The notes beneath the pieces are model-generated. The model was given only the letters and a program-made list of their open reading frames with translations. It was not told the DNA's origin and ran no database searches. The translations under genes were made by a program, and so were the position numbers. From the NCBI GenBank assembly GCA_017430135.1, contig JAFRNM010000004.1, positions 237,147-301,146 on the forward strand: a DNA stretch of 64,000 nucleotides, in the 5' to 3' direction. Below, one piece after another: positions 54,807 through 63,936 of this stretch (the first letter of the stretch is position 1; each line of letters starts with the position of its first letter). The stretch is from Clostridia bacterium. GTDB lineage: Bacteria > Bacillota > Clostridia > TANB77 > CAG-508.

Positions 54807-54873
54807 AACTTTTTGGGACACTCTTAAAATTCAAGGTTAAAAAACTTGAATTTTAAGAGTGTCCCAAAAAGTT
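54807..54873. repeat. Perfect 29-bp inverted repeat carrying the GGGACACTC motif
   Basis: Arms 54807-54835 and 54845-54873 are fully complementary, 9-nt loop. The first 17 bases of the arm (AACTTTTTGGGACACTC) recur at 38.57 kb. It directly follows the foreign gene and may mark the edge of the acquired segment. Confidence 0.8.
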
Positions 54874-54943
54874 TAAAAAAAATATTGAATAATAAAAAAC
54901 ACTATGATAGAATGAGCAGGGGATGAAATTAGGAGGGCAACTG

Positions 54944-55615
54944 ATGAAAAAAATGTTAGCAACAATATTAGTGTTACTTATTATTTTTATTGGCATGCTA
55001 ATTTATAGAACGAGCGAAAAAGAAGCGGAAATAAAAATAGATGAAATAAATAAAATAGAAAATTATATAAAAAAGATATATGGTTGGAAAGAAGTGTCAA
55101 ATGAGGCTTTGCCAGAGTTTGATAATATAAATAATGCCGATGAAAAATGGCTTTGGGGAACATTAAGAGAAAATATAGATGATTATGAATTTGACTATGA
55201 AAAGATAGAGAGTACTGCGAAAGAAATATTTGGCGAGAATTTTAATAAGGAATATCCTAAAGCAGGAACAGAATTCATATCTTTTGATGAACAAAACGGA
55301 AAATATCAAATAAAAGGAATAAATATAGATGCAATAAGTGATTTATTTTTAATAAACAAAATAGAAAAAAATAAAGATGGATATGTTGTTGAAATAGTTG
55401 AGTATCTTGTAGATTATACAAATTCTGAAACAGGAAAAATAAGGATAATAAATACAAAAGATGAGGAAGTATATGAATTAACAGAAGAAGATGCAACAGA
55501 AGGAAACATCAAAAAAGTTGTAAAAGAAAATATGGACAAGTTTACAAAGAAAATAGTTAAATTAGAAAAAGATAACGATAAAATATTTATAAAAAGTGTT
55601 AATTTAAAAAACTAA
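54944..55615 (+). CDS. Membrane-anchored extracytoplasmic protein of unknown function
   Basis: 223 residues. Start 54944 (MKKMLATILVLLIIFIGMLI) lies 6 nt after AGGAGGG; the ORF extends upstream to 54923 without a signal. One N-terminal hydrophobic anchor is followed by an acidic, lysine-rich domain with aromatic pairs (KKIYGWKEVSNEALPEF, DEKWLWGTLRENIDDYEF). Not recognised. Confidence 0.75.
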   Translation: MKKMLATILVLLIIFIGMLIYRTSEKEAEIKIDEINKIENYIKKIYGWKEVSNEALPEFDNINNADEKWLWGTLRENIDDYEFDYEKIESTAKEIFGENFNKEYPKAGTEFISFDEQNGKYQIKGINIDAISDLFLINKIEKNKDGYVVEIVEYLVDYTNSETGKIRIINTKDEEVYELTEEDATEGNIKKVVKENMDKFTKKIVKLEKDNDKIFIKSVNLKN

Positions 55616-55652
55616 ATATTATTATTTTTAAGCAAAAAATAATAATATTTAG
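55612..55652 (+). terminator. Inverted repeat overlapping the stop codon of the 54944 gene
   Basis: CTAAATATTATTATTTTT (55612-55629) pairs with AAAAATAATAATATTTAG (55635-55652), perfect over 18 bp. The stop codon TAA lies inside the left arm. There is no T tract after it. Confidence 0.6.
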
Positions 55653-55676
55653 CTAAAAGAGGAAGGATTGGAAAAT

Positions 55677-56828
55677 ATGAAAATAAAAGTAATTGCATCA
55701 ACAAAAGTAGGATATGAAATGCCAAAAGAAGAAGCATTAAATTTTTCAGGAAAATCAGCAGGTATATGCTATTTGCCAGACACATTAGAAACACTATTTA
55801 ATGAACCAGAAGAAAAAACAACCAAAAGAGCAAATATGACATTAAAATCTGGACATCATAGTGTATTTAATCACCCAACATATAATTTAAGTTTAGAAGG
55901 AATTCCAAAAATTCTAGCAATGATATTAAATAATGAAAAAATGTATAATACATCAGAAAAATCAGCTAGATATACAAAAATGGAACCATCTGAAGCAGAA
56001 AAAGTTTTATATGAGAAATGGATAGAAATTTATAAAAAAGAAATTGCAAAAGCATATCCAAAAATAGATGAAAAAAGAGTTCAAAAATTAGCTCAAGAAA
56101 ATGCAAGATACTTAATAAGTGTATTTACACCAGCAACAGTAATGGAATACACAGTAAACTTTGGACAATTAAACTACATAGCACATTTCTTTGAAAATTT
56201 TATAAATGATGAAACTAAAAACACAGCATTTGATATAAAACTAAAAGAAGTATTTAAAGAATTTTTAGAAGCTATTCCTGACTTACAAGTAGATGGCTTA
56301 AATGCAGATATGAAAAAAAGAGGATTATCATTCTTTGCAACAAGAAAAAATAGAAAAGAAGAATTTGGTGAAAATTATTGTACTACATATTTAGCAAGCT
56401 TTGCTGAACTTGCACAAGCACAAAGACATAGAACTCTTATCTATGAAATGACATTATTAGAAGAACCTAAATACTATATTCCACCAATAATAAGAGGTAC
56501 AGAATTAGAAGCTAAATGGCTAAAAGATATAGAATCTTTAAAAGATTACTTCCCACAAGGGATGCTATTACAAATAAATGAAAGAGGAACAGTAGAAAAT
56601 TTTGTATTAAAGTGTACAGAACGTATATGTGGTGCTGCTCAATTAGAAATAATGGAACAAACATTACATACAATGAAAAAGTATTTAGATGAAACAAAAG
56701 AAACAAATGAAGAGGTATATAAATATTTATTACCTTATTCAAAAGGAGCTCGTTGCACATTTCCAGGTTGGAGATGTGAACAACCTTGCGTATTTGGACC
56801 AGCTGGTGCAATAAATAGAAAGATATAG
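55677..56828 (+). CDS. thyX: ThyX-like flavin-dependent thymidylate synthase with two ThyX-type domains
   Basis: 383 residues from ATG 55677 (MKIKVIASTKVGYEMPKEEA) after AGAGGAAGG. ThyX is normally 200-250 residues. Here the first half has a ThyX pattern (SGHHSVFNHPTYNLSLEGIP, EKSARYTKM, ENARYLISVFTPATVMEYTV, NFGQLNYIAHFF). The second half has the flavin-binding RHR motif (ELAQAQRHRTLIYEM, with the usual S-x4-S-R part missing), CTERICGAAQLEIMEQ and C-terminal paired Cys (GARCTFPGWRCEQPC). It probably methylates dUMP using methylene-tetrahydrofolate and FADH2, in a two-domain arrangement. Confidence 0.78.
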   Translation: MKIKVIASTKVGYEMPKEEALNFSGKSAGICYLPDTLETLFNEPEEKTTKRANMTLKSGHHSVFNHPTYNLSLEGIPKILAMILNNEKMYNTSEKSARYTKMEPSEAEKVLYEKWIEIYKKEIAKAYPKIDEKRVQKLAQENARYLISVFTPATVMEYTVNFGQLNYIAHFFENFINDETKNTAFDIKLKEVFKEFLEAIPDLQVDGLNADMKKRGLSFFATRKNRKEEFGENYCTTYLASFAELAQAQRHRTLIYEMTLLEEPKYYIPPIIRGTELEAKWLKDIESLKDYFPQGMLLQINERGTVENFVLKCTERICGAAQLEIMEQTLHTMKKYLDETKETNEEVYKYLLPYSKGARCTFPGWRCEQPCVFGPAGAINRKI

Positions 56829-56839
56829 AAGGAGTTATT

Positions 56840-57190
56840 ATGGTTAAAAAGAAAAAAATAATAATAATTATTATATTGATTTTGGGATTATATTTAATAT
56901 ATGATTTTACCCCTATAATTAAAGTTCCTCTGGGATATATGATTTTTGGAAATGAACAATGCACATGGTATAACGCTAGAATGAAACAAAATAACAAAAA
57001 AGAAATAGACGATTTATTATATGAAGATAGAGATCATCCTATGATGGGGGGATGTGCAATAACAAAGTGGAAATGTAAATTGTGTTTGCGAGGAGGAGAA
57101 AGCTCAACAACTGTAACCCCTAAATTATGTGATCTATGTTCAAAATTGACTAATAGATGTTCAGAATGTGGAAAATTGAGAGAAAAATAA
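56840..57190 (+). CDS. Small membrane protein with Cys-rich (zinc-ribbon-like) tail
   Basis: 116 residues. A basic start and hydrophobic helix (KIIIIIILILGLYLIYDF) precede a tail with CKLCLRGGESSTTVTPKLCD, LCSKLTNRCSECGK: six Cys in CxxC pairs, likely binding zinc. It follows the ThyX-like gene by 11 nt. Function unknown. Confidence 0.7.
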   Translation: MVKKKKIIIIIILILGLYLIYDFTPIIKVPLGYMIFGNEQCTWYNARMKQNNKKEIDDLLYEDRDHPMMGGCAITKWKCKLCLRGGESSTTVTPKLCDLCSKLTNRCSECGKLREK

Positions 57191-57206
57191 CATACTAACA
57201 AGTGAT

Positions 57207-57247
57207 AAAATGTAAACACTAAAATAATGTGCTTACATTTTTTTTTA
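57207..57247 (+). terminator. Terminator before dnaG
   Basis: AAAATGTAA...TTACATTTT with an ACAC/GTGC upper part (one mismatch), then T8. Confidence 0.75.
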
Positions 57248-57323
57248 TTATAAGAAGGATTTATGTAAAACATGTCGAATAATATAATTATGTATATTAT
57301 TTTATAGAAAGAGAGGAAAATTT

Positions 57324-59102
57324 GTGCGCTATAGTGATGCTATAATAGATGAAGTAAGACAATCAAATGACATTGTAGATGTAATTTCACAATATGTGCA
57401 TCTAAAAAGAAGTGGTAGAAATTATTTTGGGTTATGCCCATTTCATAATGAAAAATCACCATCATTTTCAGTTTCACCAGATAAGCAAATATTTCATTGC
57501 TTTGGGTGTGGAGTAGGTGGAAATGTTTTTTCTTTTCTTAGCAAAATAGAAAATATAAGCTTTATTGAAGCTGTCCAAAACTTAGCTTCAAGAGCAAATA
57601 TAGCACTTCCAACATTGGAAAATAATGCAGATTCAGCAAAAGAGGAACTAAAAGCAAAGGTATACAAAGTAAATGAATTTGCAGCAGAATTTTACCATCA
57701 AAATTTGTATAAGCCAGAAGCAAAACCAGGGCAAGAATATGTTAAAAAGAGAAAATTAAGTAATGAAACACTTAAATCTTATAGAATAGGCTTTTCGGGG
57801 AAGTTTGATGAATTATACAAAGCATTAAAACAAGAAGGATTTCAAGAAAAAGAAATATTGGAATCTGGATTAGTTAATAAAAATGAAAATGGTAAATATA
57901 TAGATAGATATAGAAATAGACTAATGTTCCCAATTTGTGATGTAAGAGGAAGAGTTATAGCGTTTGGTGGAAGAGTATTAGACGATTCAAAACCCAAATA
58001 CATAAATTCACCAGAAAACGTGGTGTACAGCAAAGGTAGACATTTATTTGGACTAAATGTAGCAAAAAAAGGCGACCTAAAAAAGATACTAATAGTTGAA
58101 GGATATATGGATGTTATATCACTTCATCAAAGAGGAATAACAAATGTAGTAGCTGCGCTAGGAACAGCTTTAACGCAAAATCAAGGTTGGTTGTTGAGAA
58201 GAAATTCTGAACAAGTAATACTTGGTTTCGATTCAGATGGAGCAGGTCAAACAGCAATTTTAAGATCAATAGAAATTTTACAAAACATGGGATGTGACAT
58301 GAGAATTCTGCAAATGGAAGGTGCAAAAGACCCAGACGAATACATTATAAAATATGGAAATGCAAGGTTTCAAGCTTTAATGGACAAGGCAATTTCACTT
58401 GTAGAATATAAAGTTAAAATACTTAAAAAAGATTTAAATCTAGAAAATACATCAGATAAAATCAAATTTTTAAATGAAATATCTAATCTAATATCAACCG
58501 TAGAAAATAACATGGAAAGAGAAGTTTACATTGAAAATATAGCAAAAACATATAATATTTCAAAAGAAGCAATATATGCACAAGTTAACAAACTAAAATA
58601 TTCGAGTACAAACAATAGTGAAAAAGTATTAGAAAAATCACGAGTTGTACAAAAAATTAAAAGAGAAGAATCAACAGTATCTGAAAAAATAAAGAAAAGA
58701 GAAGACACAATTCTTTCACTTCTTTTAGATGAGAATTTTAATGTATATGAAATAATAAAACAAAATGTAAAAGCAGAAGACTTCAAATATGAAATAGATA
58801 GAAAAATTGCTATAAAATTGTATGAAGAATTTGAAAAAGGAAATAGTAATATAAATAGCATAATAGATAAGCTTTCAGAAGAAGAACAAAATCATGTAAC
58901 AGCAATTTTAGCTGAAGATTATGGAATAGAAAACACAGAAAAAGCAATAGATGATGTTCTTAAAAATTATGAAAAAGAAAAATTGAATGAAAGAAAACAG
59001 GAAATAATAAAACTAAGAGGCGAAAATTTAAGTAAAGAAGAACAAGAAGATTTGTTAAAAGAACTTAATGAAATAATTTATAAATTGGCTAAGATAAAAT
59101 AA
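57324..59102 (+). CDS. dnaG: DNA primase
   Basis: 592 residues from a GTG start (MRYSDAIIDEVRQSNDIVDV). CHC2 zinc finger: LCPFHNEKSPSF...FHCFGCGVGG. Toprim domain: ILIVEGYMDVISLHQ and LGFDSDGAGQTA. The C-terminal DnaB-binding helical domain is K/E-rich. It lies directly before rpoD, the classic macromolecular synthesis order. Confidence 0.97.
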   Translation: MRYSDAIIDEVRQSNDIVDVISQYVHLKRSGRNYFGLCPFHNEKSPSFSVSPDKQIFHCFGCGVGGNVFSFLSKIENISFIEAVQNLASRANIALPTLENNADSAKEELKAKVYKVNEFAAEFYHQNLYKPEAKPGQEYVKKRKLSNETLKSYRIGFSGKFDELYKALKQEGFQEKEILESGLVNKNENGKYIDRYRNRLMFPICDVRGRVIAFGGRVLDDSKPKYINSPENVVYSKGRHLFGLNVAKKGDLKKILIVEGYMDVISLHQRGITNVVAALGTALTQNQGWLLRRNSEQVILGFDSDGAGQTAILRSIEILQNMGCDMRILQMEGAKDPDEYIIKYGNARFQALMDKAISLVEYKVKILKKDLNLENTSDKIKFLNEISNLISTVENNMEREVYIENIAKTYNISKEAIYAQVNKLKYSSTNNSEKVLEKSRVVQKIKREESTVSEKIKKREDTILSLLLDENFNVYEIIKQNVKAEDFKYEIDRKIAIKLYEEFEKGNSNINSIIDKLSEEEQNHVTAILAEDYGIENTEKAIDDVLKNYEKEKLNERKQEIIKLRGENLSKEEQEDLLKELNEIIYKLAKIK

Positions 59103-59120
59103 ATGAAAGGAATGAAAAAA

Positions 59121-60470
59121 ATGCCAAATAAGAAAGAAATAGTAGAGGAAGAAGTTAAGAAAACAAAAAAGACAACTGCAAAAAAAGAAGTAGAAAATAA
59201 AGAAAAAACTAAAAAACAAATATCTAAAAAGGAAACAAAGAAAAAAGAAGAATTAAAAGAGGAAATAAAGGAAGAAATAAAAAAACATAAAAAAGAAACA
59301 GCAAAGCAAATATCAATAAAAGAAGATATTGAAAATAAGAAAGAGAAAAAAGAAGAAAATAATGCAGAAAACAATGAAGAAAAAGGAAAATTAAAAGAAG
59401 AAAAAGTAAGTTCAATATTAAAAAAAGCAAAAGAAAAAGGCCAAATTACATATGAAGATTTGGCAAAAGAGTTAGATGATGTTGAACCCGATCAAATAGA
59501 TGAAGTATTTGATGCTTTTGAAGAAATAGGAATAGATTTATTAAGCGATGATGATTTCGAAGAAGAACCAGATGACGAAGATTTAAAAGAAGTAGAAAAT
59601 TTAAAATTAGACCAAATCACAGAAACAACTTATGAGGGAATAAATATAGATGACCCTGTAAGAATGTATTTAAGAGAAATAGGAAGAATTCCACTTTTAA
59701 CTTATGACCAAGAATTAGATTTAGCAAAAAGAATTTTACAAGATGATGAAGAAGCAAGACAAGAACTTGCTGAATCAAACTTAAGACTTGTTGTAAGTAT
59801 AGCAAAAAAATATGTTGGAAGAGGAATGTTATTCTTAGACTTAATACAAGAAGGAAATATGGGGTTAATAAAGGCTGTTGAAAAATTTGATTACACAAAA
59901 GGTTTCAAATTCAGTACTTATGCAACATGGTGGATAAGACAAGCAATAACAAGAGCGATTGCTGACCAAGCTAGAACAATAAGAATTCCAGTACACATGG
60001 TAGAAACAATAAACAAATTGATAAGAACATCAAGACATTTATTACAACAATTAGGAAGAGAACCAAGTGTTGAAGAAATTGCAGAAGAAATGGAAATGCC
60101 AGTAGAAAAAGTTGTAGAAATACAAAAAATAGCGCAAGATCCAGTATCTTTAGAAACACCAATTGGAGAAGAAGACGATAGTCATTTGGGAGATTTCATT
60201 CAAGATGACGATAGCCCAGCTCCACATGATTCAGCAGCATACACATTATTAAGAGAGCAATTAGAAGAAATAATGAATACATTAACACCAAGAGAAGCTA
60301 AAGTTTTAAAATTAAGATTTGGATTAGAAGATGGAAAAGCAAGAACATTAGAAGAAGTAGGAAAGGAATTCCAAGTAACAAGAGAAAGAATCCGTCAAAT
60401 AGAAGCAAAAGCATTAAGAAAATTAAGACATCCGTCACGTTCAAAGAAGTTGCGCGATTATATGGGCTAA
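59121..60470 (+). CDS. rpoD: RNA polymerase primary sigma factor
   Basis: 449 residues from ATG 59121 ([19 protein letters not shown]). GAAAGGA lies 9 nt before it; the ATGs at 59103 and 59112 overlap that signal. A K/E-rich N-terminal extension of about 95 residues precedes region 1.1. Regions 1.2-4 are canonical: [58 protein letters not shown], and 4.2 [20 protein letters not shown]. It gives the housekeeping sigma for the -35/-10 promoters seen throughout. Confidence 0.98.
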   Translation: MPNKKEIVEEEVKKTKKTTAKKEVENKEKTKKQISKKETKKKEELKEEIKEEIKKHKKETAKQISIKEDIENKKEKKEENNAENNEEKGKLKEEKVSSILKKAKEKGQITYEDLAKELDDVEPDQIDEVFDAFEEIGIDLLSDDDFEEEPDDEDLKEVENLKLDQITETTYEGINIDDPVRMYLREIGRIPLLTYDQELDLAKRILQDDEEARQELAESNLRLVVSIAKKYVGRGMLFLDLIQEGNMGLIKAVEKFDYTKGFKFSTYATWWIRQAITRAIADQARTIRIPVHMVETINKLIRTSRHLLQQLGREPSVEEIAEEMEMPVEKVVEIQKIAQDPVSLETPIGEEDDSHLGDFIQDDDSPAPHDSAAYTLLREQLEEIMNTLTPREAKVLKLRFGLEDGKARTLEEVGKEFQVTRERIRQIEAKALRKLRHPSRSKKLRDYMG

Positions 60471-60472
60471 AC

Positions 60473-60501
60473 AAAAAATTCGGCATTGCCGAATTTTTTT
60501 C
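60473..60501 (+). terminator. Terminator of rpoD
   Basis: AAAAAATTCGGC, ATT, GCCGAATTTTTT. Confidence 0.88.
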
Positions 60502-60556
60502 ACACAATAGACATAATAGTGCTTTATAATGTATAATAATTGCAGGAGATGGTAAA

Positions 60557-61225
60557 ATGAATATTTTAGTAGTAGATGATGAACAAAGAATGAGGAAAAT
60601 TGTAAAAGATTTTCTTGTAGCTAGTGGTTATATTGTACTAGAAGCAGAAGATGGAGAAAAAGCATTAGAAGTTTTTCAAGAAAATAAAAATAAAATAGAC
60701 TTAATTTTATTAGATGTAATGATGCCTAAGCTTGATGGTTGGTCAGTTTTAAGGCAGATTAGGCAAGAATCAAAAGTGCCAATCATAATGCTAACAGCTA
60801 GAGGTGAAGAACAAGATGAACTATTTGGGTTTGAACTTGGAGTAGATGAATATATTTCAAAACCATTTAGCCCTAAGATTCTGGTTGCAAGAGTACAAGC
60901 TATTTTAAAAAGAACATCAACAGAAGAAAATAAAGCAACAGATTATGGAGGAATTGAAATAGATAAAAATGGAAGAGTAGTAAAAATTGAAGGCAAAACA
61001 ATCGAATTAAGCTTAAGAGAATATGAGCTACTATTATATTTAGTAGAAAATGAAAATATCGCATTATCTAGAGACAAAATTCTAAATAATGTATGGAATT
61101 ATGATTATTATGGAGATTCCAGAACAATAGATAGTCACATTAAAAAGATAAGGCATAAGCTCGGAAAAAAAGGAAAATATATAAAAACAATGAGAGGAAT
61201 AGGGTATAAATTTGAGGTTAAATAA
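60557..61225 (+). CDS. OmpR/PhoB-family response regulator
   Basis: 222 residues. Receiver domain: acidic pocket VVDDEQRMRKI, phosphoacceptor Asp in LILLDVMMPKLDGW, Thr/Ala LTARGEE, Lys in EYISKPFSP. Winged-helix output: LSLREYELLLYLVENENIALSR, SRTIDSHIKKIRHKLG, MRGIGYKF. It overlaps the kinase gene by 14 nt. The sensed signal is not deducible. Confidence 0.95.
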   Translation: MNILVVDDEQRMRKIVKDFLVASGYIVLEAEDGEKALEVFQENKNKIDLILLDVMMPKLDGWSVLRQIRQESKVPIIMLTARGEEQDELFGFELGVDEYISKPFSPKILVARVQAILKRTSTEENKATDYGGIEIDKNGRVVKIEGKTIELSLREYELLLYLVENENIALSRDKILNNVWNYDYYGDSRTIDSHIKKIRHKLGKKGKYIKTMRGIGYKFEVK

Positions 61226-62759
61226 TATAAAAGAATCATTAAAATCAGTTAGAGTAAAGCTATTTTTAACATTAAGTATAACAGTTTTAGTAATAATATT
61301 CTTTTTAATAATACTAAATAATTTTGTTTTAGAAACTTATTACTTATTAACAAAACAAAAAGCTTTAAAAACTGTATATGACCAAATAAATACATTTTAT
61401 GAAAAAAAAGTATCAGAAGAATATATAGAAAATGAATTAGAACGAATTTCTGTAATGCACAATTTTGATATCTTAATAAGAGGGCAAAACAATGAAAACA
61501 TATATAATTCAGAGAAAAACTTTTTTATTTTACCAGAAGAAATGAAAGGGACTAAAAGCATAATACAGAAAAATGTGGAAGAAAATCTTGAACAAACTGA
61601 AAAATATTCAATTAGGAAAATGACAGATTATAGAAATGGCTTTACATACATAATTCTTTCGGGAAAGTTAAATAATGGATATTTTGTGTATTTAAGGATA
61701 CCAGTAACAGCAATACAAGATAGTGTAAAAATTTCTAATAATTTTTTATATTTAATAGCTGGATTTACAATTCTTATTGGAGCTGTAATTATAATTGTCG
61801 TTTCAAGAAAATTTACAGACCCAATATTAGAATTAAACGATATAGCAAAAAAAATGTCAAAACTAGATTTTAGCCAGAAATACAGGGTTACAGATGATGA
61901 AGATGAAATAAATACTCTTGGAAAAAGTATAAACATAATGTCAGATAAACTCGAAAAAACAATAAAACAATTAAAACAAACAAATATGGAACTTGAAAAA
62001 GATATAGAAGAAAAATCTAAAATAGATGAAATGAGAAAAAGCTTTATATCAGATGTATCACATGAACTAAAAACTCCAATTGCTCTTATTCAAGGCTATA
62101 GCGAAGGTTTGATTGAAAATGTAAATACAGATGAAGAAAACAGAAAATTTTATGCAGAAGTAATTCTAGATGAAATAAACAAAATGGATAAGCTTGTTAA
62201 ACAACTGTTAGAACTTATGAAACTTGAATATGGAAAACGAGAATTTGATAACAAAGAATTCAATATAGTAGAGTTAGAAAATGAAGTAATTAGAAAATCA
62301 AAAGTTATGCTTGAAGAAAAAAATATAAAAATAAAATTCAAAGAAAACAAGGAAATAAACGTATTGGCAGATGAATTTTATATTGAACAAATACTTACAA
62401 ATTATCTTACAAATGCCATAAAAAATGTAAAAGAGGTAAATAAGAAAAAGGTAATACAAATTTACAATGAAATAGATAAACAAAAAAATATTGTTAGAAT
62501 CAAGGTATTTAATACTGGAGAAAACATTAAGGAAGAAGATATGCTAAGAATTTGGAATAGATTCTATAAAGCAGATGAATCAAGAAATAGACAAGATGGT
62601 GGAACAGGGATAGGACTTTCAATTGTAAAAGCAATAATGAATAATTATGAGCAGGATTATGGTATTATAAATAAAGAAAATGGAGTTGAGTTTTACTTTG
62701 AATTAAAAATTGAAAAAAACAATAGCGGACATTATGATAAATGCAAAAGACAAATATAA
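61212..62759 (+). CDS. Sensor histidine kinase
   Basis: 515 residues from a TTG start that overlaps the regulator gene. One transmembrane helix (LFLTLSITVLVIIFFLIIL), an external domain of about 130 residues, a second helix (FLYLIAGFTILIGAVIIIVV), HAMP, the HisKA box SHELKTPIALIQGYSEG with the phospho-His, and HATPase with N box NYLTNAIKNV and G box DGGTGIGLSIVK. It pairs with the upstream regulator. The external domain is not recognised. Confidence 0.95.
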   Translation: MRLNNIKESLKSVRVKLFLTLSITVLVIIFFLIILNNFVLETYYLLTKQKALKTVYDQINTFYEKKVSEEYIENELERISVMHNFDILIRGQNNENIYNSEKNFFILPEEMKGTKSIIQKNVEENLEQTEKYSIRKMTDYRNGFTYIILSGKLNNGYFVYLRIPVTAIQDSVKISNNFLYLIAGFTILIGAVIIIVVSRKFTDPILELNDIAKKMSKLDFSQKYRVTDDEDEINTLGKSINIMSDKLEKTIKQLKQTNMELEKDIEEKSKIDEMRKSFISDVSHELKTPIALIQGYSEGLIENVNTDEENRKFYAEVILDEINKMDKLVKQLLELMKLEYGKREFDNKEFNIVELENEVIRKSKVMLEEKNIKIKFKENKEINVLADEFYIEQILTNYLTNAIKNVKEVNKKKVIQIYNEIDKQKNIVRIKVFNTGENIKEEDMLRIWNRFYKADESRNRQDGGTGIGLSIVKAIMNNYEQDYGIINKENGVEFYFELKIEKNNSGHYDKCKRQI

Positions 62760-62848
62760 ATAAAGGACTGCAATGTGAAATGCACCCCGTTTAGTAGACC
62801 ATAATAAAAAAGACATTATGGTATAATCTAAACGGAGGTGTATTTTTT

Positions 62849-63136
62849 ATGGCTAAGAAGGGTCAAAAATTTCAAAGATATACAGATGAAGAAAAAGCAA
62901 AAATTATCTCTGAATATCTTGAAGGAAAAGAAAGTTTAAAATCTATTGCAGAGAAATATGGAATAACAAGTAGAAAAACTGTATTCACATGGTTAAACAA
63001 ATATAGAAATACAGGAACAACTAATAATGATAAACGTGGAAGACCAATAAAAAATGACGAGATAGATTACAAGGTAAGGTATGAAATATTAAAAAAATAC
63101 CAAGCCTTTCTCAAGGAACAACAAGAGAAAAAATAA
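62849..63136 (+). CDS. IS3-family transposase OrfA
   Basis: 95 residues with the helix-turn-helix KSIAEKYGITSRKTVFTWLN that binds the IS ends. GGAGGTG lies upstream. It ends in GAG-AAA-AAA-TAA; the A6 run is the likely -1 slippage site giving the OrfAB fusion transposase. Confidence 0.88.
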   Translation: MAKKGQKFQRYTDEEKAKIISEYLEGKESLKSIAEKYGITSRKTVFTWLNKYRNTGTTNNDKRGRPIKNDEIDYKVRYEILKKYQAFLKEQQEKK

Positions 63137-63936
63137 ATTTTATAAATATTTTTAAAACAAAATATAATCTAAATGATTTATTTGATGTTTTAAATATATC
63201 AAAATCAAATTATTACAAGTACTACAAGAAAATTGATAAAGATTATGATGAATATTTATTAATAAAAGAAATATTTGATGAATCTAAAGGAACATATGGA
63301 TACAGAAGAATTGAGAAAGGCTTACTACAAAAATGGGGACTAATAATGAATCATAAAAAAGTTCAAAGGATAATGAAAAAATATCATTTAAAACCTCAAT
63401 ATACAAAAAGAGTAAAGAATAAATCGTATAAACGAATAGAGGAAAACGTAAAGCCAAATTTAGTGAATAGAAACTTTAATACAGATTCTCCGAATAGAAT
63501 TTGGACAACTGATATTACATACCTAATTTTAAATAATAAAAGAGCTTATCTATCAACTATTTTAGATTTATATGATAGAAAAATAGTTGCATATAAGATT
63601 AGTTATAGGAACGATTTAAATATTGTAATAGATACTTTAAATGAAGCAATAAATAAAAGAAAAGATGTAAAAGGCTTAATCATACATTCTGATCAAGGAT
63701 TTCAATATACATCTTTTCAATATAAAAAAATTTGTGAATCAAATGGAATAACAATTTCTATGAGTAGAAAAGGTACTCCAATAGATGATTCTCCAATGGA
63801 GAGTTTCCACGGTATTCTTAAGAAGGAAACACTCTACAATAATAATATCACAAATTTAGAAGAATATATAGATATTGTAAAAGATTGGTTATTATTTTAT
63901 AATACAATAAGGATAAAAAATAGAGACTACAATTAA
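63133..63936 (+). CDS. IS3-family transposase OrfB (read by -1 frameshift)
   Basis: The -1 frame relative to orfA is open across the slippage site to 63936, about 267 residues; the ATG at 63346 is internal. It contains the HTH_21-type SKGTYGYRRIEKGLLQ region and the rve integrase core with D-D-E residues in WTTDITYL, IIHSDQGFQYTS and DDSPMESFHGILKKE. No stop interrupts it, so the element may be active. Confidence 0.88.
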   Translation: MNFINIFKTKYNLNDLFDVLNISKSNYYKYYKKIDKDYDEYLLIKEIFDESKGTYGYRRIEKGLLQKWGLIMNHKKVQRIMKKYHLKPQYTKRVKNKSYKRIEENVKPNLVNRNFNTDSPNRIWTTDITYLILNNKRAYLSTILDLYDRKIVAYKISYRNDLNIVIDTLNEAINKRKDVKGLIIHSDQGFQYTSFQYKKICESNGITISMSRKGTPIDDSPMESFHGILKKETLYNNNITNLEEYIDIVKDWLLFYNTIRIKNRDYN

